DNA from: Halorarius halobius | Lineage (GTDB): Archaea > Halobacteriota > Halobacteria > Halobacteriales > Haloarculaceae | Assembly (NCBI RefSeq): GCF_024298865.1 | Contig: NZ_CP101161.1 | Location: forward strand, 517,227-581,226 | Reading direction: 5' to 3' | Length of the DNA stretch: 64,000 nt | Shown: positions 16,649-25,200 of the stretch, piece after piece | How positions within the stretch are numbered: position 1 is the stretch's first letter | Layout of the letters: each line of letters starts with the position of its first letter | Notes under the pieces: generated by a model | The model's database searches: none | What the model saw: only the letters and a program-made list of their open reading frames with translations | What the model was told of the DNA's origin: nothing | Translations under genes and position numbers: made by a program

Positions 16649-17353
16649 GAGGAGGCCGCCGCCGAACTCGACGTCGAGGTCGCGGCCGGTGGCCGCCGCC
16701 GTCGCCGCCGCGACGCCGGCGGCGAACCCGCCGTCGGCCTCGTCACAGACCGGAACCGCACCCGGAGCGGTGGTGCCGCTTTCGGGCACCGCGGCGTCGG
16801 CCCAGTCGACGCCGTCGCTCCGGGTCGCGACCGCCGCGTCGACGTCGCCGTCCACGTCGGCGAGGCGGTCACGGGTCCGGGCGAGCAGGTCCCGGCCGCG
16901 AGGGGTACCGGGCGCGACGACGGCGGTGCGGTCCGCGACGTTCACGGCCGCGACCGACTGGTTGGCCGCCACGGGCGGCACGTCCAGCAGGACGGCGTCG
17001 TGGCCCGCCGCGGCCGCCTCGGCGAGCCGCTCGAACCGCTGGGCCGCGTCGGGCGATTTCGCCCGGGCCAGTCGCGCGAACGGCGCCCGCGCCGGAGCGC
17101 AGGCTACCCGGCCGTCGGTCGCCACCGACAGTTCGTGGAGCCCCTCCGAGAGCGGTCGGTCCTCGGTGACGAGCGCGGTCACGTCGGGGTCGATGCGTCC
17201 CTCGAGGTGGTCCGCGAGCCCCTGCGTGGCGTAGGCGGCATCGAGGACGGCCACCGACTCGCCGTCGCGCGAGAGCGTCGCCGCCGCTTCCAGCGTCAGT
17301 CGGGTCGTGCCGACGCCGCCGGCGGCGCCGACGAACGCCGTGATGTCTCCCAT
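16643..17353 (-). CDS. ParA/MinD-like protein lacking both P-loop lysines
   Basis: The 236-residue protein has the ParA/MinD fold signature: a P-loop-like GAAGGVGTTR at residues 9-18, VLDAAYATQGLADHLEG and a Walker B-like DAVLLDVPP. The signature Lys of KGGxGKT is Ala11, and the Walker Lys is Thr16. Loss of both should abolish normal ATP hydrolysis, so it may be a pseudo-ATPase or bind a different ligand. It faces the HTH-like gene and lies 1.5 kb from a normal MinD-like ATPase, a possible partner. Confidence 0.8.
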   Translation of the reverse strand: MGDITAFVGAAGGVGTTRLTLEAAATLSRDGESVAVLDAAYATQGLADHLEGRIDPDVTALVTEDRPLSEGLHELSVATDGRVACAPARAPFARLARAKSPDAAQRFERLAEAAAAGHDAVLLDVPPVAANQSVAAVNVADRTAVVAPGTPRGRDLLARTRDRLADVDGDVDAAVATRSDGVDWADAAVPESGTTAPGAVPVCDEADGGFAAGVAAATAAATGRDLDVEFGGGLLL

Positions 17354-17501
17354 ACTTCTATTCGTTCGTTTCTGGGATAAAAAATTGCGGGAGCGAACTG
17401 GGGGCGAGAGAGAGGTCCGGGTCCGGCGCCGCCGCCGCTGACGGGGTCACCGCAGGACGAACGTGCAGACTCCCCCGTGGGCCGGGCAACCAGTGGATAG
17501 T

Positions 17502-17508
17502 TTTATAC
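17502..17508 (+). promoter_or_regulatory. TATA box of the exported cyclase gene
   Basis: TTTATAC is the core of an A/T-rich island about 65 bases before the ATG at 17571. A transcript starting about 25 bases on would carry a leader of roughly 40 bases. Confidence 0.6.
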
Positions 17509-17533
17509 AGTTTTAGAATTGTGAATACATATC

Positions 17534-17558
17534 GTGCCACTGCGTAACAAAATGGCAC
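17534..17558 (+). promoter_or_regulatory. Inverted repeat in the leader of the cyclase gene
   Basis: GTGCCA at 17534-17539 and TGGCAC at 17553-17558 form a six-base inverted repeat with a 13-base centre, between TATA box and start codon. It could be an operator or an RNA hairpin close to the start codon. Confidence 0.4.
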
Positions 17559-17570
17559 ACGGAGATACCC

Positions 17571-18851
17571 ATGACCGACGAACACGACTGTGAATGTGGA
17601 ATCGACGACGGACGACGGCGGTTCGTACAGGGCTGCGGGGCCGCGATGGCGTTCGCGGCCGCGGGGACCAGCCTGGGGACCGTCGCAGGCGACGCCTCGG
17701 GGGACGTTTCGGCGCTGCTCGCGGACCTGCCGGACAACTGGGGACGGTGGGGCGACGACGACGAGCTCGGCGCGCTCAACCTCCTGGGTAGCGAGGAGAT
17801 GTTCGAGGGGATGCGTGCCGCCTCGAAGCGGGGTGCGAAGGGCGTCGAGCGGTTCACGCTCCAGTTGTCGATGACGGGAGAGGTCATCAACCCCGACCCG
17901 GACCAGCCGGAGGTCGTTTTCCCGAACGACGACGCGGGGTGGCCGAGCACCGACGTCGGCGACCCGGCGTTCCCGCCACGGACGCCAGCCCGCCGGGACA
18001 ACACGACGCCGGAGGGCGGTTCACCGGTCGCCGGCGGCGTCTCGTTCGTCGACGACAAGTTCGTCACCGACGCGTTCCTGCAGGGGACGACCCACCTCGA
18101 CGCGCTCGGCCACGCCTGGTACGGCGACGAGATATACAACGGGTTCCCCGCCGACTCCACGGAGACCGGCAAGTCGTTCGAGACGCCGCTGCTCGGGTCC
18201 GAAGGGCGCGACGCGCTCCCCGACGACGGTGACCCCGAGGACCTCACGCTCGTCGAGGAGACGCAGGGGCTCGCCCACGCCGCGGTCTCGAACCCCGCCG
18301 ATGCGGGCATCTTCGGCCGCGCCGTCCTGCTCGACGTGGGCCGGCACCTCGACGTCGCCGACGAACACGACCGGCTACCGCTGGGGTACGGCGTCACCTA
18401 CGACGACCTGCAGGCGACGGCCGACGCCCAGGACACCGAGATACGGGACCGTGACCTCCTGCTCGTCCGCACCGGTGCAGTCGAGCGCACCCGCGACCCG
18501 AACGCGGAGTGGGCACCGCTGAACGAGCCCGGCCTCGCGTTCAGCGACGCGCTCGTCGAGTGGGTCGCGGAGATGGACATCCCCTACATCGGTGCGGACA
18601 ACCTCGCCGTCGAGAAGGTGGTACAGACCGTCGACGGCGACAGCTACGTCATCCCCCTCCACGGCGCGTTCCTTCGCAACCTCGGGGTGTACCTCAACGA
18701 GATACTCAGACTGGACGACCTCGCGGCCGCCTGTGCGGCCGACGGTATCTACGAGTTCCTGCTCGCGGGCGCGCCGCTCAACGTCGAGCGGGCGTCGGGC
18801 GGGGCCATCAACCCGGTCGCCGTGAAAGCGACGGGCGGCGGGAGACGGTAG
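17571..18851 (+). CDS. Tat-exported cyclase family protein (kynurenine formamidase-like)
   Basis: The 426-residue protein starts with a Tat signal (RRRFVQGCGAAMAFAAAG) and carries the cyclase-family metal site in TTHLDALGHAWYGDEIYNG, matching the HxGTHxDxPxH pattern in a variant form. Later family blocks include RDLLLVRTGAVERTRDPNAE and IGADNLAVEKV. Cyclase-family enzymes are metal-dependent hydrolases of cyclic or amide bonds, with kynurenine formamidase the best known. Its export makes a cytoplasmic tryptophan-breakdown role unlikely. It has its own promoter and a hairpin in the leader. Confidence 0.85.
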   Translation: MTDEHDCECGIDDGRRRFVQGCGAAMAFAAAGTSLGTVAGDASGDVSALLADLPDNWGRWGDDDELGALNLLGSEEMFEGMRAASKRGAKGVERFTLQLSMTGEVINPDPDQPEVVFPNDDAGWPSTDVGDPAFPPRTPARRDNTTPEGGSPVAGGVSFVDDKFVTDAFLQGTTHLDALGHAWYGDEIYNGFPADSTETGKSFETPLLGSEGRDALPDDGDPEDLTLVEETQGLAHAAVSNPADAGIFGRAVLLDVGRHLDVADEHDRLPLGYGVTYDDLQATADAQDTEIRDRDLLLVRTGAVERTRDPNAEWAPLNEPGLAFSDALVEWVAEMDIPYIGADNLAVEKVVQTVDGDSYVIPLHGAFLRNLGVYLNEILRLDDLAAACAADGIYEFLLAGAPLNVERASGGAINPVAVKATGGGRR

Positions 18852-18863
18852 GCGCTCCGGGCG

Positions 18864-19352
18864 TCACGACCCCGAGCCGCCGTCCCGTTCGCGCACGTCC
18901 AACAGCCGGAGTTCGACGGCGAGCCGTTCGCCCGCGAGGTCGTGGTTGAAGTCGACGGTGACGGTATCGTCATCCACGTCGGTTATCCATCCGACCTCGC
19001 CGGTGTCGGTTCCGACGAGCCGCCACGGCCGGGCGTCGCGCCCGCTCCGGGTTTCGAGGTCGCCGCGCGGCACCTCGACGACCCGCGCCTCCGAGCGGGG
19101 GCCGACCGCCTCGTCGGCCGCCACCGCGACCGTCCGCTCCTCGCCTCGCGCCATCCCGCGGACCGCCTCGTCGATGACGGACGGCACCTCGCCGGCCCCC
19201 ACCTCGAAGGAGAGCGGCTGGTAGTCGCAGTGGTCGTGGTAGACGCCCGTCTCCAGCGCCACGTCGACGTCGGTGGTGTCGACGACCGGTCCGCCGTCGG
19301 CGAGGCGAACGACGTAGTGGACGACCGCGGTGTCGCCGTCTGCGACCGCCAT
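18864..19352 (-). CDS. FKBP-type peptidyl-prolyl isomerase (SlyD-like)
   Basis: The 162-residue protein opens with DGDTAVVHYVVRLADGGPVVDTT and has the FKBP stretch SVIDEAVRGMARGEERTVAV, followed by a region with VTVDFNHDLAGERLAVELRLLDV. This is the FKBP/SlyD fold with an insert-in-flap domain, a proline isomerase and chaperone. No signal peptide, so it is cytoplasmic. Its start codon shares one base with the stop of the molybdopterin enzyme gene, so the two are coupled; it may help that enzyme fold before Tat export (inference). Confidence 0.9.
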   Translation of the reverse strand: MAVADGDTAVVHYVVRLADGGPVVDTTDVDVALETGVYHDHCDYQPLSFEVGAGEVPSVIDEAVRGMARGEERTVAVAADEAVGPRSEARVVEVPRGDLETRSGRDARPWRLVGTDTGEVGWITDVDDDTVTVDFNHDLAGERLAVELRLLDVRERDGGSGS

Positions 19353-20773
19353 TACTCGACGGTCACGGTCACGCCGTGCGGTTCGTAGGCGTTGTTGATG
19401 TAGCCGTCCTGGTTCCAGGGGAACTGGTCGTCCTGGATGCCACGCAGTTGCTCCTCGGGCGCGGAGACCGTCGCGGGCTGGGTTCGGTCCATCGCGTCCG
19501 TGGCCCTGGAGTACAGCGTGTACTCCCCCGGCTCCGGCTCCCAGACGTAGCGGAACAGCCGCCACGAGTCGGTGCCCAGGTCGGGTGCCATGAACTCCGC
19601 GTCGCCCCACGTCTCGCCGCCGTCGTCGGACACCTCCACCGTTTCGACGGCGTTATCGCCGGCCCACGCCGTGCCGAGAACCTCTATCGTCCCGTCCGCG
19701 CGCCGCGAGACGGTGCTGTCCTCGCCGGGGTAGCCGATGAGCGACTTCACCAGCTGGTCGTTGACGTAGGCGTTGCGTATCCGGTCGGGGTTCTGCATCT
19801 GCTCGTAGGTGTCGAAGATGTCGATGGACTCGTACTGCTCGGCCTCGTCGTCCTCCTCGGGGATGATGCGGTAGGAGTACTGTTGCCAGTGGGTGTACAG
19901 CCGTTGCTCGTCGGTTTCCCACTCGTCGCCGTACACCATCATGTCCATGACGTGCATCCGGGAGACCCACTTCACGTTGTTGTTGCCGTACCAGCCCGGA
20001 ACGACGAGCCGAACGGGGAAGCCGTGGTCGCCGACGAGCGTCTCGCCGTTCATCTCGTAGGCGAGCAGGCAGTCGTCCATCGCCTTGCTCATCGGAATCG
20101 AGCGGGTGAAGATGTCCTCGCCGTCGGGGGCTTCCCCGCCCATGAACGACACCCACATCCCGTCGCTGGTGTCGGCGCCGTACGCCTCCAGCACGTCGCT
20201 GACGGGCGTGCCCGTCCACTCGGCGTTGCCGACGGCGCCGAACGTCCACTGGTTGCCGCCGACCTGTGGCTGGAAGTACGACCGCCCGTTGCCCGAGCAC
20301 TGCATCACGTGGAACACCGTCTCCGTCGAGTAGCCCTCCTTCAGTTCCTGCATCGAGAGGTCGGCCTCCTGGTCGAACGCGCCGGTCAGCGAGACGGTCC
20401 ACTCGCTCTCCTGGATGTCGGGCGTCGGGTAGTGGTTCCGGATGTAGAACTCCTCCAGCGGCGTGATGAGCGTCGTGTACGTGTCGCGGGCGGCGGCCTC
20501 GGCGTTCTCGGGTTCGGGCGAGAGGATGCGCAGGCCCGGATAGCGCTCCTCCAGGGACGGCTGGTCCTCGCCGGGCGTCTCCGGTTCCGTCTCGGTGGCC
20601 GTCCCCGTGGCGGTCGGGGACTCGGGAGCCGGCGAGGCGGTTCCAGTCGGCGTTCCGGTCTCCTGGGGCTGACCACAGCCCGCAAGCAGGGCGCTACCCG
20701 CACCAGCCGCCAGCAGGAACCGGCGACGCTCCAGATACCGCTCGCGTGTCGACGGGGTGGTGTCGTCCGGCAT
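19352..20773 (-). CDS. Sulfite oxidase-like molybdopterin lipoprotein
   Basis: The 473-residue protein has a Tat signal (ERRRFLLAAG) and lipobox (LLAGC, Cys33), a Thr/Pro/Glu-rich tether (about 35-75), the molybdopterin-binding domain (about 95-285) and a C-terminal dimerisation domain (about 320-470). The conserved Cys that binds molybdenum is Cys159 in VMQCSGNGR. Members oxidise sulfite to sulfate or carry out related oxo transfers. It lies outside the membrane. A halocyanin-like gene sits just upstream on the same strand and is a plausible electron acceptor. True substrate not proven. Confidence 0.9.
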   Translation of the reverse strand: MPDDTTPSTRERYLERRRFLLAAGAGSALLAGCGQPQETGTPTGTASPAPESPTATGTATETEPETPGEDQPSLEERYPGLRILSPEPENAEAAARDTYTTLITPLEEFYIRNHYPTPDIQESEWTVSLTGAFDQEADLSMQELKEGYSTETVFHVMQCSGNGRSYFQPQVGGNQWTFGAVGNAEWTGTPVSDVLEAYGADTSDGMWVSFMGGEAPDGEDIFTRSIPMSKAMDDCLLAYEMNGETLVGDHGFPVRLVVPGWYGNNNVKWVSRMHVMDMMVYGDEWETDEQRLYTHWQQYSYRIIPEEDDEAEQYESIDIFDTYEQMQNPDRIRNAYVNDQLVKSLIGYPGEDSTVSRRADGTIEVLGTAWAGDNAVETVEVSDDGGETWGDAEFMAPDLGTDSWRLFRYVWEPEPGEYTLYSRATDAMDRTQPATVSAPEEQLRGIQDDQFPWNQDGYINNAYEPHGVTVTVE

Positions 20774-20856
20774 ACCCCCGACGCAAGGCCCGTGTCACTA
20801 TTGTTATAGGGACGCACGTCGGCAGAAAGCGGGGCGACCGACCGGGTACGATCGGC

Positions 20857-21330
20857 TTATCCTTCGGTCACGACGACCGTTCCGACCATCCCCTGGTCGG
20901 CGTGTGGCGCACAGACGTACACGTACTCGCCGGGAACCGTGAACGTGTGCTCGTACGTCGACCCCTCGGGGTCGACCGAGAAATGCTGGTCGCCCTCGTA
21001 GGAGGCGAACGGCTCGACACCCTCGGGGTTGCGCACCTTCTCGGAGGCGCCGGGCTTGCTGGTGACGTTGTGGCCGGGGCTCTCGAACGTCCACCGGACG
21101 GTCCCCCCAACCGGTATCTCCACCTCCTCGGGGACGAACCGGAGTCGTCCCTCCGGGCCGGCGGCCACCTCGACGGCCCCGCTCCCGGCCGTCGGGGACG
21201 GCGTGGGAGACGGCGTCGGCGTCTCCGTGGGCGGCGTCGAGAACGTCGTTGGCGTCGGTCCGTCGCCGGCACACCCCGCCGTCACCGCGATTCCGGCGGC
21301 GAGTCGCGCACAGAACGTCCGTCGGTCCAT
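20857..21330 (-). CDS. Halocyanin/plastocyanin-like blue copper lipoprotein
   Basis: The 157-residue protein has a short Tat/lipobox signal (MDRRTF to TAGC, Cys20), a Thr/Pro linker and one cupredoxin domain. All four type 1 copper ligands are present: His87 (GHNV), Cys140, His143 (VCAPH) and Met148. It carries single electrons at the outer face of the membrane. The sulfite-oxidase-like gene starts 83 bases after its stop on the same strand, so it is the likely partner or exit route for electrons. The final acceptor is not in this window. Confidence 0.92.
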   Translation of the reverse strand: MDRRTFCARLAAGIAVTAGCAGDGPTPTTFSTPPTETPTPSPTPSPTAGSGAVEVAAGPEGRLRFVPEEVEIPVGGTVRWTFESPGHNVTSKPGASEKVRNPEGVEPFASYEGDQHFSVDPEGSTYEHTFTVPGEYVYVCAPHADQGMVGTVVVTEG

Positions 21331-21453
21331 CGCGCCGGAATGTGCGCCGCCGCGCCGTTGTTACTCGGGACTTTCCGCCGGCGGTCTGCGGGTACGGCGG
21401 CCGTACCCGGGCCACAAGACATTTTTTCACCGGACGACACTCGCCGTCAAACC

Positions 21454-22758
21454 ATGCCCCCGCAGTCGCGCAGAGCCCTCCTCGCGAGCGCCGCCGCCGG
21501 GATCGCCGCCCTCGCCGGCTGTAGCGGCCTCCGGAACGCCGTCGACGGCGCCGAGCCGACCGTCCGGCCGAGCGCGCTCCGCGAAGTTGCGTCGAGCGAG
21601 TCGCCGACCCCCGAGCCGGCCCTCCCGGTCGACGTCGTCGACGACCTCGCGGCCCACCACCGCGAACGGGTCCAGCACCTGCTCGAGCGCGTCCCCCGGT
21701 CGCCGTCGGGCGAGGAGACGCCCGGCGAGACGGTCAGGGACGTCGTCGCACGGAACGTCGAGTCGGCCCGTGCGGAACTGTCGGCGGCCGCCGACGCGCG
21801 CTACCCGTCGGAACGGCTCGCGGCCCTGCGTGGGGCCCGTGCCGACGCCGCCGCGGCCGCGGCGACGTGGGCGGCCGCCGACCCGCGTTCGGACCCCACG
21901 CCCTCGGTGGCGCAAAACGCCGTCCGCGACCGGCTCGCGGCCGCCGAGCGGGACCGCCGCTACGTCGGCGGCGAGGACTCCGTGGGCGCGTTGCTCGCGC
22001 ACGGAACCGTAGAGCGCCGGTTCGCCACCGCGGGCCGGTGGCTCGACGGCGCGCTCGAGACGAACCGGTCGGGGGCCGTGGGCGTCGGCGAAGCGATGGA
22101 GAGCGTCGAGCGCGCCCGGGCGTATCTCGACGGCGGCGTCCGACTGTACGGGGGGTACGTCACTTCCCTGCCGCGGGAGCGCGACGTGCGACCGCTGTTG
22201 GCGACGGCCGCCGACGACCTGCGCTCGACCGCCCGGGAGCGCCGGCCGGACGGCCTGACCCGGGAGACGACCCCGGGCGCCGTCGTCGACGGCTACGCCG
22301 ACGCGAAAGGCACCGCGGTCGGCGAGGCGCTCCGGGACTGCTACTTCGACGTGGTCGACCCCGGGGCCGTCCGCACGGGCGACGACCGCCTCGCGGCGGC
22401 CGCACTCGACGTGCAGGCGTATCTCACCGCCGTCCGGGGGTTCGAGACGCTGGAATCGCGAATCGAGAGCGGCGACTACCGCACCGTCGAGAGCGGCGAG
22501 GACCTGCGGGCGTTCCGGCAGTCCGCCGTCGAGGCTATCGAGGCCGGCAGGTCGCGGCTCGACCGCCGACTGCTGGTCGAGTCGGCGGTCCAGCTCGGCT
22601 TCGACGACGAGCGACTCCGGGAGTTCGCCGAAGGGGTCGACGGCCCCCTGCCTGCCGACGAACTGGTCCCGTTCGCCGCCGACTACCTCGAACTCGCCGT
22701 CACCGCCGACGCGGTACCCGCCGCCAGCGAACGGGTGCGGGCCGCGCTCGTCGGCTGA
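21454..22758 (+). CDS. Tat-exported haloarchaeal lipoprotein, helical, unknown
   Basis: The 434-residue protein has a Tat signal and lipobox (SRRALLASAAAG to LAGC). The remainder is almost all helical and rich in Ala, Arg and Glu, with no recognised domain. ATG 21454 was chosen because the signal starts there and an ACATTTTTT TATA-like element lies about 30 bases upstream; a longer reading frame upstream is antisense to the halocyanin gene. It is divergent from the halocyanin gene. Confidence 0.75.
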   Translation: MPPQSRRALLASAAAGIAALAGCSGLRNAVDGAEPTVRPSALREVASSESPTPEPALPVDVVDDLAAHHRERVQHLLERVPRSPSGEETPGETVRDVVARNVESARAELSAAADARYPSERLAALRGARADAAAAAATWAAADPRSDPTPSVAQNAVRDRLAAAERDRRYVGGEDSVGALLAHGTVERRFATAGRWLDGALETNRSGAVGVGEAMESVERARAYLDGGVRLYGGYVTSLPRERDVRPLLATAADDLRSTARERRPDGLTRETTPGAVVDGYADAKGTAVGEALRDCYFDVVDPGAVRTGDDRLAAAALDVQAYLTAVRGFETLESRIESGDYRTVESGEDLRAFRQSAVEAIEAGRSRLDRRLLVESAVQLGFDDERLREFAEGVDGPLPADELVPFAADYLELAVTADAVPAASERVRAALVG

Positions 22759-22767
22759 CGTTCGACC

Positions 22768-23205
22768 TCACAGCCGCGCGTCGATGTCCTCGCGGATGGC
22801 ATCGAGTTCGTCGTCGGAGAGGTCGGGCCGGGAGCCGGCGACCGCGTGGATGGGTCGGCCGCCGTCGCCCTCGAACCGCGGCACGACGTGGGCGTGGACG
22901 TGGGGCACCTCCTGGCCGGACGCCTCGCCGTTGTTGATGCCGACGTTCGAGCCGTCGGCGTCGACCGCCTCCTGGACGGGGTCGACTATCTCGTGGAGCG
23001 TCCCGAACACAGCCGCGGCGGTGTCGTCGTCCATCGCCTCGACGTGCTGGTGGTGGGCCTTCGGGACGACCAGCGTGTGCCCCGGCGCGAGGGGGTTGGC
23101 GTCGAGGAACGCCAGCGTCTCGCTGTCCTCGTGGACGGTGCGTGCGGGGATGTCGCCCGCGACTATCGAACAGAAGATGCAGTCGTCGCTCACGGCCGGG
23201 AGCAT
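22768..23205 (-). CDS. HIT family protein (histidine triad hydrolase)
   Basis: The 145-residue protein has the N-terminal CIFCSIVAGDIPA stretch and the triad HVHAHVV with His102, His104 and His106. The family hydrolyses or transfers nucleotide phosphoramidates and dinucleoside polyphosphates, with the middle His as nucleophile. A GTG at 23193 (VSDDCIFC) is an alternative start. It is divergent from a GalT-like gene 69 bases away, which is also of the HIT superfamily. Confidence 0.93.
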   Translation of the reverse strand: MLPAVSDDCIFCSIVAGDIPARTVHEDSETLAFLDANPLAPGHTLVVPKAHHQHVEAMDDDTAAAVFGTLHEIVDPVQEAVDADGSNVGINNGEASGQEVPHVHAHVVPRFEGDGGRPIHAVAGSRPDLSDDELDAIREDIDARL

Positions 23206-23274
23206 GCCCGCGTGGCCGAAAAACGTCCCGGTGGCGGGCCTAGACTTTTGCTCCACAGCGTGGCATCCGTCAAC

Positions 23275-24264
23275 ATGGAGTTCGAGCGCCACAGCCAGGA
23301 GTCGACGTTTCACAGTCCGCTGGCGGAGTTCGAGGAGGTGACCGAGACGGTGGAGGTGCGGGTCGACCCGCTGACGGGCCGGACCGGACGCGTCGCGGAC
23401 GGCGCGTTCCTCGCGCCCGACGAGTACGACATCGACGCCGTCGTCTCCGACTCGGAGGGCTGTTTCTTCTGTCCGGACAGCGTCGAGGCCGCCACCCCAA
23501 CCTACCCCGACTGGATGGAGATGGACCGGGGGCGTCGCGGCGAGGCCACCTCGTTCCCGAACCTCAACCCGTACGGCTCGCACTCGAACGTCGTCGCGCT
23601 CACGGAGACCCACTACCAGCCGCTGGACGCGTTCACGACCGAGCAGTTCGCCGACGGGTTCGGGGCCGCACTGGAGTTCGTCCACGCGGCGCTCGAACAC
23701 GATGGCGACGCCGCCCACGCCTCGGTGAACATGAACTTCCTCAAGTCCGCGGGGTCGAGTCTGGTCCACCCCCACCTCCAGACGCTCGTGGACGACCGCG
23801 GGACGACCCGCCAGCGCCGCCTGCTCGACGCCGGCCGCCGCTACCGCGAACGGGAGGGCGCGGACTACTGGGCCGACCTCGTCGAGGCCGAACGCAACGG
23901 CGACCGCTGGATAGCCTCGACGGGCGCGGTCGACTGGCTGGCGGCGTTCGCGCCCAAACACCACCGGCACGTGCTGGGGGTCGTCGAGGAGACCGGCATC
24001 CCCGACGCCGAGGGGCCGGCGGTCGACGCACTCGCGGAGGGACTGACGGGCGTGCTGGCGTCGTACGCGGCGGCCGGCCACAACGCGTTCAACGTCGCGC
24101 TCCACCTCACCGAGGGCGAGCGGCCGGTCGTCCACGTTATCGCCCGCGCGGTGTTCGACGAGTACTACTGGTCGGACTCGCCGTTCTTCACCGTTCTCCA
24201 CGACGAGGGCGTCGTCGAGACGCCGCCCGAACAGTACGCCGCCGACGCCCGCGAGCAGTTCTGA
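23275..24264 (+). CDS. GalT-like nucleotidyltransferase of the HIT superfamily
   Basis: The 329-residue protein has a CFFCPDSV metal-binding-like pair, FPNLNPYGSHSNVVAL, and the active-site HPHLQ (H-P-H in place of H-x-H-x-H), as in galactose-1-phosphate uridylyltransferase. It is close to the usual GalT length, but overall likeness is loose, and haloarchaea often lack the Leloir pathway, so the sugar or nucleotide substrate is uncertain. No galactokinase or epimerase gene is near. Start at ATG 23275. Confidence 0.75.
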   Translation: MEFERHSQESTFHSPLAEFEEVTETVEVRVDPLTGRTGRVADGAFLAPDEYDIDAVVSDSEGCFFCPDSVEAATPTYPDWMEMDRGRRGEATSFPNLNPYGSHSNVVALTETHYQPLDAFTTEQFADGFGAALEFVHAALEHDGDAAHASVNMNFLKSAGSSLVHPHLQTLVDDRGTTRQRRLLDAGRRYREREGADYWADLVEAERNGDRWIASTGAVDWLAAFAPKHHRHVLGVVEETGIPDAEGPAVDALAEGLTGVLASYAAAGHNAFNVALHLTEGERPVVHVIARAVFDEYYWSDSPFFTVLHDEGVVETPPEQYAADAREQF

Positions 24265-24305
24265 CCGACGCAACGGCTTTCACCGCGGACTGTTCAGATG
24301 GGCGC

Positions 24306-25148
24306 ATGCAACTGGCCGACCTCGCTGGTCCCGTCACCGACGCCCACGTCCACCTGATGCCCGACCGGCTGATGCGGGCCATCCGCGACGCGCTCAACGA
24401 CGCCGCCGGCTGGGAGTTTCCGCACCCGACGGAGCGGGAGGCCATGGAGGAGAACCTCCGGGCGGCCGGCGTCGACCGCTACCTCGCGCTCCCGTACGCT
24501 CACAAGCCGGGCATCGCGGCGGAGTTGAACGACTGGGTGCTCGCTCGCGCAGACGAGTCGGCGATGGCCGTCCCGTTCGCCACCGTGCACGGCGACGACG
24601 ACGTTGACGAGGTGGTCCACGACGCCTTCGAGGCCGGTGCTCGCGGCCTGAAATTCCAGTGTCCCGTCCAGGAGTGCGGCCCCGCGGACCCGCGGCTCGA
24701 CCCCGCGTTCGAACTCGCCGCCGAGTACGACCGCCCGGTCCTGTTTCACGCCGGCACCGCCCCCATGTTCGAGGACAGCCCCCACGTCGGTATCGACCAG
24801 TTCCGCGAGTTCCTCGACTCGTATCCGGGAGTGCGGGCCTGCTGTGCCCACATGGGGACGTTCAACCACGAGGCGTTTCTCGAGACGGCCCGCGACAACG
24901 ACAACGTGTTTCTCGATACGGCGGTGGCGATGGCGACGGCGGGCGACACCGTCCGGTTCGACCCCGGCGAAGTCGGCGACGACGTGTTCGAGGAGTTGGC
25001 CGGCCGCGTCATGTTCGGGAGCGATTACCCGAACATCCCGCACAGCTACCGCGCCGAGTGGGAGGGCCTGCTCGCCCGAGAGCTGAGCGACGAGGCGTTC
25101 GAGGCGCTGTTCGGCGGCGCGGCCGACCGGTTCCTCGGGGCGCGTTGA
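24306..25148 (+). CDS. Amidohydrolase family protein (PF04909-like)
   Basis: The 280-residue protein shows the metal-site order of the family: TDAHVHL (His14, His16) at the start of strand 1, LFHAGT, CAHMGTF and GSDYPNIPH near the end. Members are TIM-barrel metal-dependent hydrolases or decarboxylases of the ACMSD type. Starts 41 bases after the GalT-like stop, so may share its transcript. Substrate unknown. Confidence 0.85.
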   Translation: MQLADLAGPVTDAHVHLMPDRLMRAIRDALNDAAGWEFPHPTEREAMEENLRAAGVDRYLALPYAHKPGIAAELNDWVLARADESAMAVPFATVHGDDDVDEVVHDAFEAGARGLKFQCPVQECGPADPRLDPAFELAAEYDRPVLFHAGTAPMFEDSPHVGIDQFREFLDSYPGVRACCAHMGTFNHEAFLETARDNDNVFLDTAVAMATAGDTVRFDPGEVGDDVFEELAGRVMFGSDYPNIPHSYRAEWEGLLARELSDEAFEALFGGAADRFLGAR

Positions 25149-25200
25149 GTCGGCGACCCCGCTGGGAGCCGAGCGACCGACACGCCGGGGCGTGACGGGG

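Noticed and set aside
19376..20809. 477-codon open frame antisense to the molybdopterin enzyme
   Set aside because: The opposite strand encodes a complete Tat lipoprotein with the expected Cys ligand; the antisense frame has no recognisable motif.
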